Assembly: GCA_018340375.1 (NCBI GenBank)
Contig: JAFFJZ010000007.1
Span: 5,270,001-5,334,000 of the forward strand
Source of the DNA: Gonatopus flavifemur
Lineage: Eukaryota > Arthropoda > Insecta > Hymenoptera > Dryinidae
Length of the DNA stretch: 64,000 nt
Direction: 5' to 3'
The translations under genes were made by a program, and so were the position numbers. The notes beneath the pieces are model-generated. The model was given only the letters and a program-made list of their open reading frames with translations, was not told the origin of the DNA and did no database searches. Shown here piece after piece: positions 21,121 to 34,029 of this stretch. The stretch's first letter is position 1; every line of letters starts with the position of its first letter.

Positions 21121-21846
21121 TTATGGTAATCCTCGTCTTTGTTCAGAGTTAATGATAAAAATATATTCAAGACAAACATAAAATTGTGTCCATTAAATAA
21201 ATCAATTAGGATTTGAATCACAGGAATTTTTTCAGAAACGAATGAAACTCATCAAATTTGTTTGTTAAACTCATGTAAAGTTTGTTGATCAATCAGAAAT
21301 TGGGATTGATTTTTATGTTCGTGAATCTAAGAAAAACTTCATCGACGAAGAGTTTGTAGAAGAATGTATATCACTTGGATATCATTTTCAACTGTCTCCG
21401 GAAGTGGATTAAAATAATTTCTCACGGAAATAATTACACCACTTTATACGTTCAAAGTATATAGCTGTTTTGACAATAAATGGATTTTGTTACGACAATT
21501 TTTTTTGTTAATTCTGTGATACTAATTGTTGTCGCTGTTTGATATGGTTTTGTCAAATCAACAATGTTCATTGTGAGTTGGAATGGCAACTCATATTGTC
21601 ATTTTAACCAGTGATCTTCAGCAATACAATTCTTGTGAAGAAAGCAATGTGCTGATGCTGCACGAACAACGAATTATTGCATAACCAGCAATAAAATGTT
21701 GAAAATTTTTATATTGCTGGTTCTACCATACACATTTCTCTCCGTGAATAGTTACTTCTACAGTTCAACGCTGCAATAAAAACCTGTCATTTAAAATTAA
21801 TGCATCAGTACCTATACAGCACAAGAGTTCCTGCCAAGAGCTCCTG
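21121..21846. other. No gene; possible MITE remnant at 21418-21748
   Basis: CACGGAAATAATT near 21425 and CATTTCTCTCCGTG near 21740 could be diverged CACGGAG ends; internal inversion is weak. Confidence 0.35.
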
Positions 21847-22024
21847 TTATGCTAATCAATACGTATTCATTATGAATATTTTGAATTCAAAATGAACTCT
21901 CAATGAACAACCCAATTTTCAGAAAGAATTCATATCGAGGTTTCATAATGACTTCTGTGGACATTCAATACGTTTCCATTTTTAATTAAAAATATTCATA
22001 ATGAACACATATTGATTAGCATAA
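21847..22024. mobile_element. Short inverted-repeat element (TTATGCTAATCAATA...)
   Basis: The first 36 bp (TTATGCTAATCAATACGTAT and beyond) pair with the last 36 bp, ending TATTGATTAGCATAA, with few mismatches. The interior carries GAATTC/TTCATAATGA words. Confidence 0.75.
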
Positions 22025-24730
22025 TGGAAATTATTCAAAAGGCCTTTAGGAAGTCCTTATCAATTCAGATTGACCATTTGTCCTGGCTGGGTGTATTCTT
22101 GATCGATGCTTTGCGAATTCTGATATGTATGCAGTGAGGATTCTTGTTGAAGTCTTCTGGTACTTCATGTCTTCTTTCAGAATACATATTGAATTCTCAA
22201 GGAAGACTTCTGAAAGTATTCTTTCCTGTAAATCCTCTACGAATTCAGAAGGGATTGTGGTGCTGTCTGAGAATTAGTTCTTTCCGGATTCAAAGTAAAC
22301 CCTTTTGATCAATACTTCTACAAAGTATGCGTTACATTTTGATTCAAAGCTGTTTAAATCGGTTAAAATAAGAAATTGGTTTCCAAATATTTCTAATTTG
22401 TGCTGAACAAGGTGATGATAAATATGACCCCGATTCAGATTCGATTTGATCAAGAACTCATACTGAAAAACAAGCAGCTCCAAACCTACATGAGAATCAT
22501 TCCCTGTTTCAATTGACTGCCCTGGTGAAAATTTGGACAAAGACACGTACAACGAAAGTAAATCGTTTAGCTTATTTAAAATCTAAACAAAACATTTCAG
22601 AATTATTCCTATTCATTTAGGTTCCTTTTATTCCATTTATCCTGGCTGGAAAATCTAAGGAAACTCTAGTCCATTTGAAATTCTCAACTTTTCAGTCCGT
22701 TTTTGCTCGATCACGCTACTACATAATTTCTGCGCAGTTTTAGGATATTGTTTTTTTTCCATCGCTTCATACCACATTTCTCAATTTAATGAGAGATGTT
22801 AAAACAGTTGACCCAAATCCAATTTATTTGCATAACATAATGAACGTGATCAGTAATTTTACGAAACCGACTGCATTCAAAAATCTTTTACAATAAAACA
22901 ATCTGTGCAAATCGGTTCATCGTTATTCGAGGTGGATTTCATAAAACTGAAAAATATGTAAAAAAACATGAATCAGATTGTATATTCAGATTTGAGAAGA
23001 ATCGACACACAATATGTTTTCACAAGAAAGGAAAACCGTATCTGGAATTCAAATAAATGATTCAATTACAATTTATATTATGAACATCAGAATGAATTCA
23101 ACTTAGTCTTGATATGTCACCATTGGTTTGCGAATATACACATTAATTGTAATGATGTTACGTTAGGAGTAATTGTATCATAATTCCAATAATCATGCTA
23201 TAAATAATTAGACATATAGTACACTGTGAATCTCATTCATGATCTTCAAAGCGAGCCCATCATCGTTCGAAATATCAATCAACGTTTATTTCAAACCATT
23301 CTTGTTCCTTGCTGAGGACCAGAATACTAAGAATCGACTTTTATGAGGAATTCAACAAGAAAAAACTCAAAGTATAAGTCAAGGTGAAAGCAAAAGACAG
23401 AATGTTTTTAGACTATATTTTTCACAGATGAAATTTGAATTGTTAGTGTCATCCTTCATCGTGTTCCATTTTGAGATTGTAATTTCCATTGATACCAACG
23501 GCGTTTATGTAATGAGGATCCAGTTCATGTGAATCGAAAAAACTAAACTGAGTATTACGCAAGCTTTATGAATTGACAATGATATACATACTCTCAGAAG
23601 TATCGATCTATTACGAGAGTTACTCGGAATGGATTCAGGTCCTCTACTTTTGCATCCCAAGTCTTGATACCTTGATAAAATTGACTCATGTCAGAATCTC
23701 AAAATAGCCCAGATATGAGATCATAATACTCAATGTATGAGAAATAACATTTTTCTTGTACTCAAGATTATTAATAGGTGAGGAATAAACCTCATTCATT
23801 CCTGAATCTTCGAATGTTATGACTAATTGCTCAATGAACACGAGTATAGACGTTTTCGAGCACAATCTTAATTCAAAAGTAATATATCAATAGAACTAAG
23901 AATTCAAAATATTTTTGGGAGACGCTCTTCTTTTCTCAAAAAATCATCTTTTTTAAGAATTCACTTAATTTTCATCAGTGTCCTCACAAATCTGGTCTCG
24001 ATCATGATAAAAATAAAACATATTCAGGTAGGTTTCAGAAATTTCATGCTTTACCACAACACCCCTGTTATAACTGCTGAAAGAAAAGATGAAGAATGAG
24101 TGAGATGGTAAAATCAAGGAACAGCTATGGAAACATTTTGTTCAATCAGCGACTCGTCTATTAAAACTTAAATTATTCGCAATTCATTCAAATGAATTTA
24201 AAAACAGAAAAGACACGCGTCCCTCCTGACGTTCATCGATCGATCATCATTCCTATTCAGTACCTATTACCATCTTTCCTCCTTCACTCATTCCTAGTCC
24301 CAAATTTTTTCGTCATCCGAAAATCAAAGTTTAATACAACCAAAAAATCATTTGAAAGAAAAAAGAAAACTCAAGAAAGCCCCGGTTCTGAAAACCTGAC
24401 GTGATTTATATTAATCCATCTGTTTTGTTCTGTTCCGGTCGACGTGATTAGATGGCCCAGCAAATGTGAAAGTCAACATCTTTCTCCGCTCTATCAGCAA
24501 AATAGATGATTATAAAATGGTGAGTGCAATCTTGAAATCATCATCATCCATCATCAGTAAGGCCTATACAATCTGTTGTATATCCACACACACATATTAT
24601 GTATTATCTATTAACGTCACGTGTATATGATGCCGTAAGATTTGCACTTCTCTGTACTTGTATCTCTGTATTGCGCACGCGAGTGGTGTACGTGCGCGGA
24701 TCTTTATATCTATATATAAATGCGCGAGTG
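22025..24730. other. No recognisable gene
   Basis: A+T-rich DNA. A GAATTC/TCTTCTG word stretch at about 22130-22270. No protein similarity recognised. Confidence 0.35.
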
Positions 24731-24941
24731 AATATATATATATATATATATGCATATGTATATATAAATTGGTGTGGTGTGCGTGTGCGTGTGAAAGTAC
24801 ACTACGTTCTCGTTAATCGCGCTATATTGGGAAATGGATGTGTGTGTGCTATAAGTCGAATTTCGTTGATTTTTCTCGATGTCGTTAATTGTTATGTATA
24901 TATGTATGCTCAATATATGTACATATATTTATATATATATG

Positions 24942-24980
<39 letters not shown>
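24731..24980. repeat. (TA)n / (TATG)n microsatellites
   Basis: TATATA runs at 24733-24775 and 24900-24980. They generate a long spurious open frame on the plus strand. Confidence 0.85.
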
Positions 24981-24983
<3 letters not shown>

Positions 24984-25740
24984 GCATACAACATACCTCA
25001 TGTATTATGCCGAGAGTTTGTCTCAACAGTGATCCATAGAGTGTACCATTTGCAGTCATTTTTTCAGTTAAAACGTGGACAAAGTATCTCAACGCACGAT
25101 CTCTGTGCGTCTCATCAACTTGATGTGTCCAGACTTTCCTCAACGTGAACAAGTGGTTCATATCAGATCAGATGCGAATTTTGTATCCACTTGATGTATA
25201 AAATTTGATCACAAGACTCAGAACACGAAATAGTAATGACTGAAAGTACACGCTGATGGATCTTCGCTTGGATACTCCTGGTATATTGATTGATTGACTG
25301 ATTGATTGTTCAAAAAGTTGATTGAGTGTACGTACGTTGCAACCAACACAATATGTGCCTTGCCAGAATTTCATTTCGACAGGATTATTTGATGAAAAGA
25401 AAATTAAAAAAATAGGGAAACAAACAACGTTTTGAATTTAAGATAATTGAATTCCTGATTACAGATAACTCGACCTATGGATGCTTTCTCTGATCGACTA
25501 TGTGCTATTTATTAGTAGGAAAAAAGAATGTTGCACGATCATATGCGCACGAGCAATTCACCCATCGATCGTATACTGTTATTATAAGTTTTTTCTTGTG
25601 TTATCCTTACAAAATGATTTTATACTTGGACATTGTAAGACTTACTTGTGAGATTGGGAAATGCAATTTGAAGGTCGTCATTATTCACTTCGACGAAACA
25701 TGCAGTTGAGTGGATTAATCCACAGTGAACAATATGTTAT
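24981..25740. other. No recognisable gene
   Basis: Short frames on both strands without domains. Contains (GATT)n-like runs near 25285-25310. Confidence 0.35.
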
Positions 25741-25750
25741 CATCCGGAGC

Positions 25751-25996
25751 TCTTAAAGATCTCCTAAATGTGTGTAAGAGGTCAGATAGACCTTTCAGAA
25801 GGTTAACATAAAGATATCAGAATGTTATCAGATGCATCGATTTCTGAGGAAAATAAGAGATTGCCAGAATGTTATCAAAACGAACTCTTTAAGAGGATTT
25901 TTTTCTGAGATCTCAGAAAAATGATACCATTCAGATATCAATATGATAACATTGACAGAGCTCTTCCAAAAGACCTCTTAAAGAGCTCTTCCTCTC
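25751..25996. repeat. Foldback stretch built on GAGCTCTT / GTTATCA words
   Basis: GAGCTCTTAAAGATCTCC at the left and GACCTCTTAAAGAGCTCTTC at the right are inverted. GTTATCA/TGATAAC words recur between them. Confidence 0.6.
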
Positions 25997-26039
25997 ATAA
26001 ATGTTCAATCAATCTCATCCAGTCCCTAAAACTGAGCCA

Positions 26040-26270
26040 GCGGAATTCCACTGGATTGCGGTGATAAGTATACCACTGCGAACCAATGCATATACACTGT
26101 GAATCAGTAAATATTCACTGATCTTCATAGTCAAATATAACTAATTGTAATCAGTGAACATAACATCCAACTATGGAATCAGTGACTATTCACTGATTAT
26201 ACTGACTGAAATTAGTGATATACTTACTCAATGGTGAGATTTCACTGATTCAGATTGAGAGAACAATAGA
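26040..26270. repeat. Repeat-word stretch built on AATCAGTGA / TCACTGATT
   Basis: At least eight copies of CACTGAT or ATCAGTG in both orientations within 230 bp, no coding content. Confidence 0.6.
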
Positions 26271-26680
26271 ACTCATGTCAAGAGCAAATTAGACATAAAA
26301 TACCATATGAGGCAACATATAGAAAATATGGAAAAAGTAGGTAGCACGTGAAAGAGAACTATAATATGGAGGAAAAAACAAACTCATTGAAGCGCATTCC
26401 ACATTTTTCTTCAAATATTTGAAAATTTATTAAATAATCGTTACACGGTAATGCGAACAGGACTTATTAATTGTACAACCATCTGGAAACAAGTTTTCTC
26501 ACATTTTGTATCAATTAAAAGCATCGTATGCACAGCTCAAGTAGTTTCGATGATCCGATTTTCATATCAACGGTAATCGACACTGATGTTAACGAAATTT
26601 GATTTTATTTTATGATCATATTTTGTGAAGAATTTGAATCTCAAAATTTAGGGGATACATTGGAGGTGACATATATGATC
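26271..26680. other. No recognisable gene
   Basis: A+T-rich sequence; nothing recognised. Confidence 0.35.
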
Positions 26681-27413
26681 TAATCTGAACGTTCGCTGAA
26701 GCTTCATGTTCTCTTCGGGTATCTTTCAAAAGAATAATTCTGGTTCTGTGGCTGCTTCTACATATAATGAGAGCATTTTTTGGTGATTATATATCTTGTC
26801 GTCGACTTGCTTGGTATGCAATCACGATACATTAATTTTTTTCCAAAAAATGCTCTCATTACGTGTAGAAGCAGCCACAGAACCAGAATTATTCTTTTGA
26901 AAGATACCCGAAGAGAACATGAAGCTTCAGCGAACGTTCAGATTAGATCTGTACAGATTGGATCGGAGGTTCATGAAAGCTAACTTTTAGATTCATAAAC
27001 GTTTGACAAAGGTTCTACGGAGGTTGAAATGTCCGCCTCGAAATACGTTCAGGAAACATAGATGGAACGTTCGCTGAAGGTTCGTCGAAGGTTTGACGAA
27101 GCTTCACAAAAATATCTATACTTATATTAATTTTGATCAATTTATATGAAAAATAAATTAAATAATAAACATAAATTATTATAAATTAATCTGAGTATAG
27201 ATATTTTTGTGAAGCTTCCGCAAACCTTCGATGAACCTCCAATGAACGTTCCATCTATGTTTCCTGGAAGTATTCTGAGGCGGACATTTCAACGTTCGTA
27301 GTACCTTTGACAAACGTTTGTGAATCTAAAAGTGAGCTTTCATGAACCTTCGATCCGATCTATACAGATCTAATCTGAACGTTTGCTGAAGCTTCATGTT
27401 CTCTTCGGGTATC
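26681..27413. mobile_element. Compound foldback: two overlapping hairpins sharing an arm
   Basis: Segment 26681-26783 pairs almost perfectly with 26843-26946 (loop 59 bp). The right part of that arm plus the following sequence (26903-27130) then pairs with 27186-27413 (loop about 55 bp), with more mismatches. Words GAACGTTC, GAAGCTTC and AAGGTT dominate the second arm. No ORF of meaning. Confidence 0.8.
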
Positions 27414-27730
27414 AAACTCAATTTATTAATTTTCGATGAATGAACGATATTTGAAAAAATGAGCAAATTCGGAATGGTTGAAATTTGAACCATTCTTACT
27501 ATGAAATTATTGCGAAATGACAATAAGAATGAGTGCAGATGATGTGGGAAGTTGAAAAATGCTGCTCATCTTGCTCAGAAGAATCCATTGAATCTTGTCA
27601 AATCCCATAGATTCCAGTACCATCTTCCAGTCCATATCAATTTGTGAATTTTCAATCAGATTTGGTTAGACTCAATAGACCTCTCTAATGAAAAGCTCGT
27701 TAAATCTCACCGAATCCTATTGAAAACAAT

Positions 27731-27974
27731 CCCTGGTAGAAATTCCTCTAGTAATTCACTAGTTTGTAACACTTGCCCTCACGAAAAACTAGAGTTCCAA
27801 TTCAGTAACAATTCCAGCTTATAAGTGTTCTTATATATCACATTGTACATTGTATATATGCATATTATGTATATCTAATAACAAGATATATAATAAATAT
27901 ACATATGAGGTATCTAGTTTTTCACGAGAGGAAGTGTTACAACTCGTGAATTACTAGACAAATTTCTACCAGGG
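27731..27974. mobile_element. MITE with ~60-bp inverted ends (CCCTGGTAGAAATT)
   Basis: CCCTGGTAGAAATT and AATTTCTACCAGGG are the termini. The pairing extends through CTAGTAATTCACTAG-like, GTAACACTT and CACGAAAAACTAGA blocks. The centre is A+T-rich. Confidence 0.82.
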
Positions 27975-27984
27975 TACTGGAAGC

Positions 27985-29220
27985 TTGAATGCTGAGTGTG
28001 CCGTTCGCTCACCATCCAACAAAGAGGCAGCAATACCTGATGATGCAATTGCTGATGCAATTTTCTGCTGTGACCGTATCTTCGCAAGGATCAACGATAT
28101 CAAAAATGTTTTACCGGTCTCACCTGGTGCATGCAAGGAAAAAATTCAAGCCAGCATAATCCGATGCTATATATTCTTCTGCTCGTTAGTGAATAATGGC
28201 TCATTATTAGTAACAATTATAGTTAAGTCACGATTGTTGAAATGTGTTTCTCGTTGCAAATCACTATTTACTGAGTCTGTGGCCGGGCGATCAGGTGATG
28301 GTTTACCACAATGATTGAGTGATGAATTTTAAATCATAATGCATAAGTCCTCATTCAAAATCAATACTTCATTATACATATACATATCTGATGTGAAATC
28401 CAGATTTGAACATTGGTTTGTTTGTTTAACTCGGTACAGTATATCTTCAGTCATGTAGTTTTTATATTTTTCCCACAGAACCGATGACTGTGTGGGATAA
28501 CTGGTCAAAATAATCGCAAACAGTTGACGAATACTATTCGGCGTGGACGTTAAAGCAGCATCAGCAAGTATTTCAGCTGGGTCATTGCGGAATTTTTACG
28601 CCTGACAATATTTGAATACTTTGTCCATCGCACCGATGGGCCCAAGCAGTAACAGAAGTTCAAAGTATATACGGAATAGAAACGTTCGTAGAATGTACGA
28701 ATGAGATACGAAGAAAATATAATAAACGTTCATAGAATATTCGAATGAGACTGTTTTCAATATACTTAGGACCTACATAGTGTATCCGAAATATACGATA
28801 TTCATTCAATCGACATCCGATTGACGTACCGGCGTGTATTCGATTACATACGTTCGATGAATATGCATAGCATCTATGAAACGGGCTCATTCGAACGTGC
28901 ATAGAACATATTTCGAATATTCGAAGAACGTTCATAGTATATTCTCGTGTTAATTGCCGACTGGTCTGCTCTCTTTCTCGGTCTCGTTCTCTGAATGCAT
29001 CTATGTGCTGTTCATACGCTGCTCTTGTTCTTGATGAATGCTGTCATAGATGTTCATCACGCTGTTCTCTTGATTCTTGCACACGAATCTCGACTGTCCG
29101 GATTCTTTGAGTTGCAATTCTTCCTGCACTTTGTCCAGCTGATTCATGTATTCTATAAACACGTTTACGTCGAGCCCCTTGGCTACGGGCATTATTGGAG
29201 TCAGATTTTTTTGGTGACAT
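27985..29220 (-). pseudogene. Helitron Rep-helicase ORF remnants, interrupted
   Basis: Three minus-strand segments fit one degraded Helitron ORF. From the ATG at 29220 to about 28985 is an Arg/Gln-rich N-terminus with an RVQESREQRDEH-like phrase and a TGA at 29044-29046. At about 28600-28400 is a helicase segment with IRQLFAIILTSYP and LWEKYKNYMTEDI. At about 28290-27990 lies the helicase P-loop APGETGKTFL followed by ASAIASSGIAASLLDG. The normal P-loop of this family has APGGTGKT, so one Gly is replaced by Glu. The HUH Rep motif was not found. An inverted repeat at 28665-28945 appears to be inserted between the first two segments. Several stops and gaps make it clearly dead; Helitron ends were not located. 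Confidence 0.78.
28665..28945 (-). repeat. Dispersed TTCGAA/GAACGTTC-word repeat (copy 1)
   Basis: Matches 39225-39390 in opposite orientation through phrases CATAGATGCTATGCATATTC, ATCGAACGTATGTAATCGAA and GATTGAATGAATATCGTA. It lies within the Helitron remnant. Confidence 0.7.
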
Positions 29221-29938
29221 TGTACTGAAGATAATATTTTTTCCAAAGCTTTATAAAATGTACTTGAAGAAGAAATTCAAATTCAAAACATAGCGCCTCC
29301 TGGGAGATGTATATTCAACCAAGGTAATAGCCGGTTATGCAGTTTTCTTTCAATGAATTGATGGACAGCGCCATCTGTTCGAGACTTATGGAACTTGGAT
29401 TGATAACAAGTGATAATAATAATAGTAATGCCAAATTTTACCAGGATCGGTTGAGTTGTTCATCTTGGACAAACATCATTAGATTAGATGATTAATTAGT
29501 AATCAGCATTGATAATTATTTAATTTGTAATTGAGAAATATTGAGGCCATTAATCGAGATAAAAACTATCCTAACTCTCAAGTTGGACCAAATTACACAT
29601 GAATGCCAAATTTAACCAAGATTGGTTGAGTTGTTTCAGAGTTCATTGTGGACAAACATCAAGACACTGGATTTTTATTTATAAAGATAGATTGATGGAG
29701 CAAGAAATATCTAACATAATGTGGAATTATTCATGAAATATCAGTTATTTTGAGTTCTGATTCAATATCATACAAGCCCTTGAATGCGCAGACATAATTT
29801 CATGGTAAAAATAACTTGCGCCAGCAATCCCATAGTACGGAAACTGATGCCCCTATCCATGCTACCATGTACGCACTGTTCAAAAAAATTTGTGAATGCC
29901 ATATACAAAATGAGAAAGCAATTAACACATACATTTCT

Positions 29939-29992
29939 GTATTATTCTGTATTATTCTGTATTATTCTGTATTATTCTGTATTATTCTGTAT
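29939..29992 (+). repeat. Tandem decamer (TGTATTATTC)n
   Basis: Five full units plus a partial, essentially perfect. Confidence 0.95.
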
Positions 29993-29999
29993 TTCACCC

Positions 30000-31100
30000 C
30001 AGATTTGATGAGAATTCAAACCAATTTCGGTATGAAAACCAATTTAGAATAATATTTTGTATTTCAATTTCAATAAAAATGTGAGAGATTCATTGCGAAC
30101 ATATGTGCGTTGATTGCTTCCAAATTTTTATATCAAAATCAATACAAATATTTTTACATCGCGACATTTATTAAATTCTACCGAATATTTAGTTGACAAT
30201 TGGCTATATAAAGTGAATATTTCAATGTTTAGAATAAACTTTTTTTCAATCCATATGTTCTCACATTATTCATATTGATTCATATCTATTTCACCCATAA
30301 TTTTGAGGGAAATTCAATGCCCAAATGGCAAATATGATAAGATGAACCGTAAATTTCCTCATAGCATGAGTTTTCCTTTAATGACTTCAATAGTGATGAT
30401 AATTTTTACTGTGTAATTTCCTTCTTTCTACGCAAATCCACTGGAATTGATGATTTCTGGGAATATTAGTTACATTCTTCCAAATTCTCAATTTTTGACG
30501 ACAAATTCGAATTCAGCAACTCGATAAACCCCGAGGAACACTTCCCATGCATATCCAACAAGGTTCCTAATTTTGTCCAGCTAGATTCGTCATCTGAATC
30601 ACTGTGCCCTGGGTCATCCTGTTGAAGCATTGCATCAGAAAAGTCTATTATATTCCAATATAAATTTATTGAACATCTAATTCATAGGATTTCACTTACT
30701 GTTCGATTAAGAAAAAATGATGGGGAATTTGAAGAAACGATACTGGAAATAACGAATACAAATGACACTCACTGGTTTCTATGTCTTCCAAGTTTTTCAT
30801 TGAGTTGAAGAGGCGTCATGACGCAGATGCATCTGCCAGCGTGTATTTTTCCCATATGCCGATCGTATTCGATATTTGAATATTATGTGGAATACTGTTT
30901 TGGGTATGTACTTGATTTGTGTCCATGTTCTTTTATGATTGTTGTGTCTTACATTAAACTGGAAAACCTAAATTGCCCGACCTTTTGCTGTCGATGGTGA
31001 CTATGGTTTTCTCTGACAATAATATGCACATGACTTTTATGAACGTTCGAAACTGGCTCCAAGCATATGTGTAAGTCCATGTGGAAAGATGATATATAGA
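30000..31100. other. No recognisable gene
   Basis: A+T-rich; short frames only. A (TA)n run is at 31100-31122. Confidence 0.35.
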
Positions 31101-31122
31101 TAATATATATATATATATATAT

Positions 31123-31460
31123 GGGGCGTTCCATGCCAAATCGGACAGTTCCAAAAATTTTGTTTTTTGATTTCCTCAATTTTTTGAAAGTATTTAGTAT
31201 CCAACGAAGAACATTCCCTGTTCACATTTGAGATTTTTATGATAACACGTTCAGAAGATATCGAATTTTCGAAAAATTCGCCCTTTTTTGGTTTTTCGCC
31301 CATAACTTCGTTAATAATGGTCCAAATCGAAAGTTGTTCAGTTCCAAATTTTCGTTTTTTTATGTACTTTTCTGGAAAATATACAAGAAAGGGATTTAGA
31401 GTGTTCTTCGGGATGATTTTTGCGTTTCAAACTTAAAATATCGTTTTTAAAAGTGAGTGC
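31123..31460 (+). repeat. Putative dispersed repeat starting GGGGCGTTCCATGCC
   Basis: Begins directly after the (TA)n run with GGGGCGTTCCATGCCAAATC and contains CATAACTTCGTTAAT and TTTTTCGCCC phrases of the style seen in non-coding repeats. Only one copy is in the window, so the call rests on general resemblance. Confidence 0.35.
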
Positions 31461-31642
31461 ATATTTTTTAATTTTTCCAAAATTTTCTATTGCACACTAC
31501 TCTTCTCTCAACCGTTTTTAAGTCGGGTCTATCGTGTGCTCCTGAGGATTACTATTGTTTTTCGATTTTTGAAAATTAGAAAAAAATGTTTTCCTCTATT
31601 AATCATCACAAATATGTTCTCTTTTTTAATTTATTCTCATAT

Positions 31643-31712
31643 AGGGCATAATCTAATATATTTTAGGCATATATTTAGGGCATATTTTAGGGCATATTTT
31701 AGGGCATAATCT
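31643..31712 (+). repeat. Short tandem AGGGCATATTTT repeat
   Basis: Four to five imperfect units of about 14 bp (TAGGGCATAATCT / TTAGGGCATATT). Confidence 0.8.
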
Positions 31713-32146
31713 AAGTAAAATCTGGGCCTAATCGAGACATTGAATCCTCAATTTAAAAACAAATCCAAGTGGAAAAATTCACAAAACCATATATAATAAG
31801 TGTATATATGAGTTATATCGGGAACCTGATATTATACTAACGGTTTTCTTGTAGAACTAACTTTTTGATTACTATGGACGCTTAAATCATGCCCTGCTCA
31901 TTCTGAATCATTCTGTATACTTCATCATTGTCAACAGGCGTTGAAACTTAATAATTGCTCATTGAGTCTGTTTATTAACAATAGTGAGAAAGTTTTTTAT
32001 TTATGTACGTACTCTCTTGAAAATTTCACATATATACGATCATTAGTTGAACTAGAATATTCTTTTGTTCGTATGTTCCCGCTATGCATTGGATTTATTG
32101 AATGAAATTTGTGTGCCTCTGTTATCGACTTGGCCATATTGTATCG

Positions 32147-32565
32147 TCAATCTAGTTTCTCTTTTGCAACTTCATAACGTTTTACAGGTGGAAATTCCAC
32201 GTTAATATTCGGTAGATTACTTGGTTCAGATGCCCATTCATATATTCCCTGAGTTGTTGTTATTCGCTCATCCATTGGCCGTTGAAGACTCACTCTTGCC
32301 GCAATTCTCTTCACTGTTCCTCCAGTACCATCACATGGTCCTTCACCATGAGCTGTAGCAGAATAATGCCATTTATCATCTATGTCGGAATCCTCTCTGT
32401 GATGATAAATGTTCACAAAGTTCTTAAAATTTTTAAATTGCTGCGGAGCACCATCGGAAAAGTAAATAATTTCAGCTGCATTGGGAAACCATTCTGTTAT
32501 AAAATCGGTAACAATTTTCAGATAAACATGCACAGTGATTGCGTCATGATTATTGCTGTCAGGAA
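32147..32565 (-). pseudogene. C-terminal part of split RNase H-like ORF (SDG / CDGxGGTVKR family)
   Basis: The minus-strand frame contains IIYFSDGAPQQFKNFKNFVN and then GEGPCDGTGGTVKRIAARVS, ending at a stop at 32147. I recognise these phrases from a multicopy, uncharacterised arthropod protein family; acidic residues in the contexts DFAEN, SDG and CDG suggest an RNase H-like or transposase-like fold, which is inference. The upstream (N-terminal) part of the same protein is at 36355-37048; the two are separated exactly by the hAT element. The frame of this part is intact over about 139 codons. Confidence 0.75.
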
Positions 32566-32970
32566 CAGGGCTGTGGAGTCGGAGTCGGGAGTCGGAGTCG
32601 AGGAGTCGTGGAATGATGGATGGAGTCGAAAGGGGAGTCGGAGTCGAATGTTATTTCATCGACTACGACTCCACTTTCGACTCCTTATAAAAAAAGTTAG
32701 TTTTCATGAAAGTACGTTAGAAAAATATTACGAGAACGTCCTGTAGTATATGAAAAGAACGTTTTCAGAACGTGTTTTGCTACATTAAAAGTGAAAATGC
32801 TGTAAAAATATGTGCTTTTGGAAGTTAAGACTCGCAGAACCTAGGCTATGTTTTTAAAACATTCAGAGAACTTCGTGTGCTCTTTGGAATATATTTTCAT
32901 TTCTTTGACTCATTTTTGAAAATACACATATTCAATCTTCTGATCATTCAATTGTAATAAACTCATATTA

Positions 32971-33209
32971 CATTGAGAGAAAAAAAATCTTAAACTAAGA
33001 AAATATTGGTCTGACCGAGTCCGATCCGATATTTTCTTGATTCAAGAAAACTTTCTTCGAAAGAAGAAATTACTCAGTTTGAAACTATACAGTATGATAC
33101 AGACAAAATTTTCTTACTCCAAGTACACATTTTCTTGAGATAAGAAAAAAAATATACTCTTAGATCAAAAAAATATGTTCTTCTGATTAAGCTACTTTTT
33201 TTCTCAATG
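32971..33209. mobile_element. TA-flanked MITE (CATTGAGAGAAAAAAAA) nested in the hAT element
   Basis: TA on both sides (32969-32970, 33210-33211). Ends CATTGAGAGAAAAAA and TTTTTTTCTCAATG. The interior repeats TCTTGAT/AAGAAA words. Confidence 0.8.
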
Positions 33210-33612
33210 TAATAGATTCCAACAGTGGTTTCATAATGAACTCTTATGGATCTCAGGTGCATCAGTTGAGAGATGAAATTTGCATGCAAAAAATTTTTTC
33301 AATTTTTCTCCAACACAAACGAGGAATCCATATGTGAATTAATGGACAATGTATTTCCACACGTTGATTCGAAGTTCAAAGTGTAATGTTTCGAAATCAA
33401 ATGCATAGAATTCTCTGTTGACATAAATAAGATAAATCAAGAAATGAGAGTAGGAATTGATGTGTTTGTTTTCATGATCTGTTCGGTAAGAAGGTGCTAT
33501 AATTCTTCATATCAATGGAAATATAAAGGTATGAGAATGGAGAAAGAGAGTCATAGAACATCTCTAAGTGGGAATATAACGTCCCCGTAAAACTGAGATC
33601 ATTCGAAGAATT

Positions 33613-34029
33613 CCCAGCAAAAAATCTTGAATTGAAAAGAATAGAAAAGAATTGAGATTGAAGAATTTGAATTCGATCTTTGAAGTCATAGAATTCATTT
33701 TGAAAAAATTCTATTCTTGTCTATTCTAACATATTCCAAGTGAAACCTTATTCCAAACGTGCTATTCAATTCTAATTTTTCTAATGTCAAATTCAGAATA
33801 CAACTGCTATGTTGTGAATGAATATGTTGTTGATGACACTGGTATCGCGATTTTCAATTCTAGGGCAAGACTTCAAAGAAGAATAGCAACTGAATTCCAG
33901 ACACAGAATTACAATCCAAATATTTCTATTTCTTTCTATTCTCTTGATACAAACTTCGAATTGAAAAGAATTCAAAATAGGATTTTCCTATTCTTTTCCA
34001 ATTCTTTCCATTCCAGATTTTTTGCTGGG
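33613..34029. mobile_element. MITE with CCCAGCAAAAAATCT ends, GAATTC-word interior, nested in the hAT element
   Basis: CCCAGCAAAAAATCT at the left pairs with AGATTTTTTGCTGGG at the right with no more than one mismatch. The 417-bp interior is dominated by AGAATT/GAATTC/AATTCT in both orientations. Confidence 0.8.

Noticed and set aside
24599..25039. 146-codon plus-strand open frame
   Set aside because: It is created by TA/TATG microsatellites (Tyr/Ile/Val runs) and has no domain.
27985..28314. 109-codon plus-strand open frame
   Set aside because: It is the opposite-strand shadow of the Helitron P-loop segment, which reads on the minus strand.
29939..29992. CRISPR-like array
   Set aside because: It is a simple 10-bp tandem repeat with no spacers; no CRISPR structure exists anywhere in the window.
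32282..32746. 154-codon plus-strand open frame
   Set aside because: It is antisense to the RNase H-like ORF and runs into the hAT GGAGTCG repeats.
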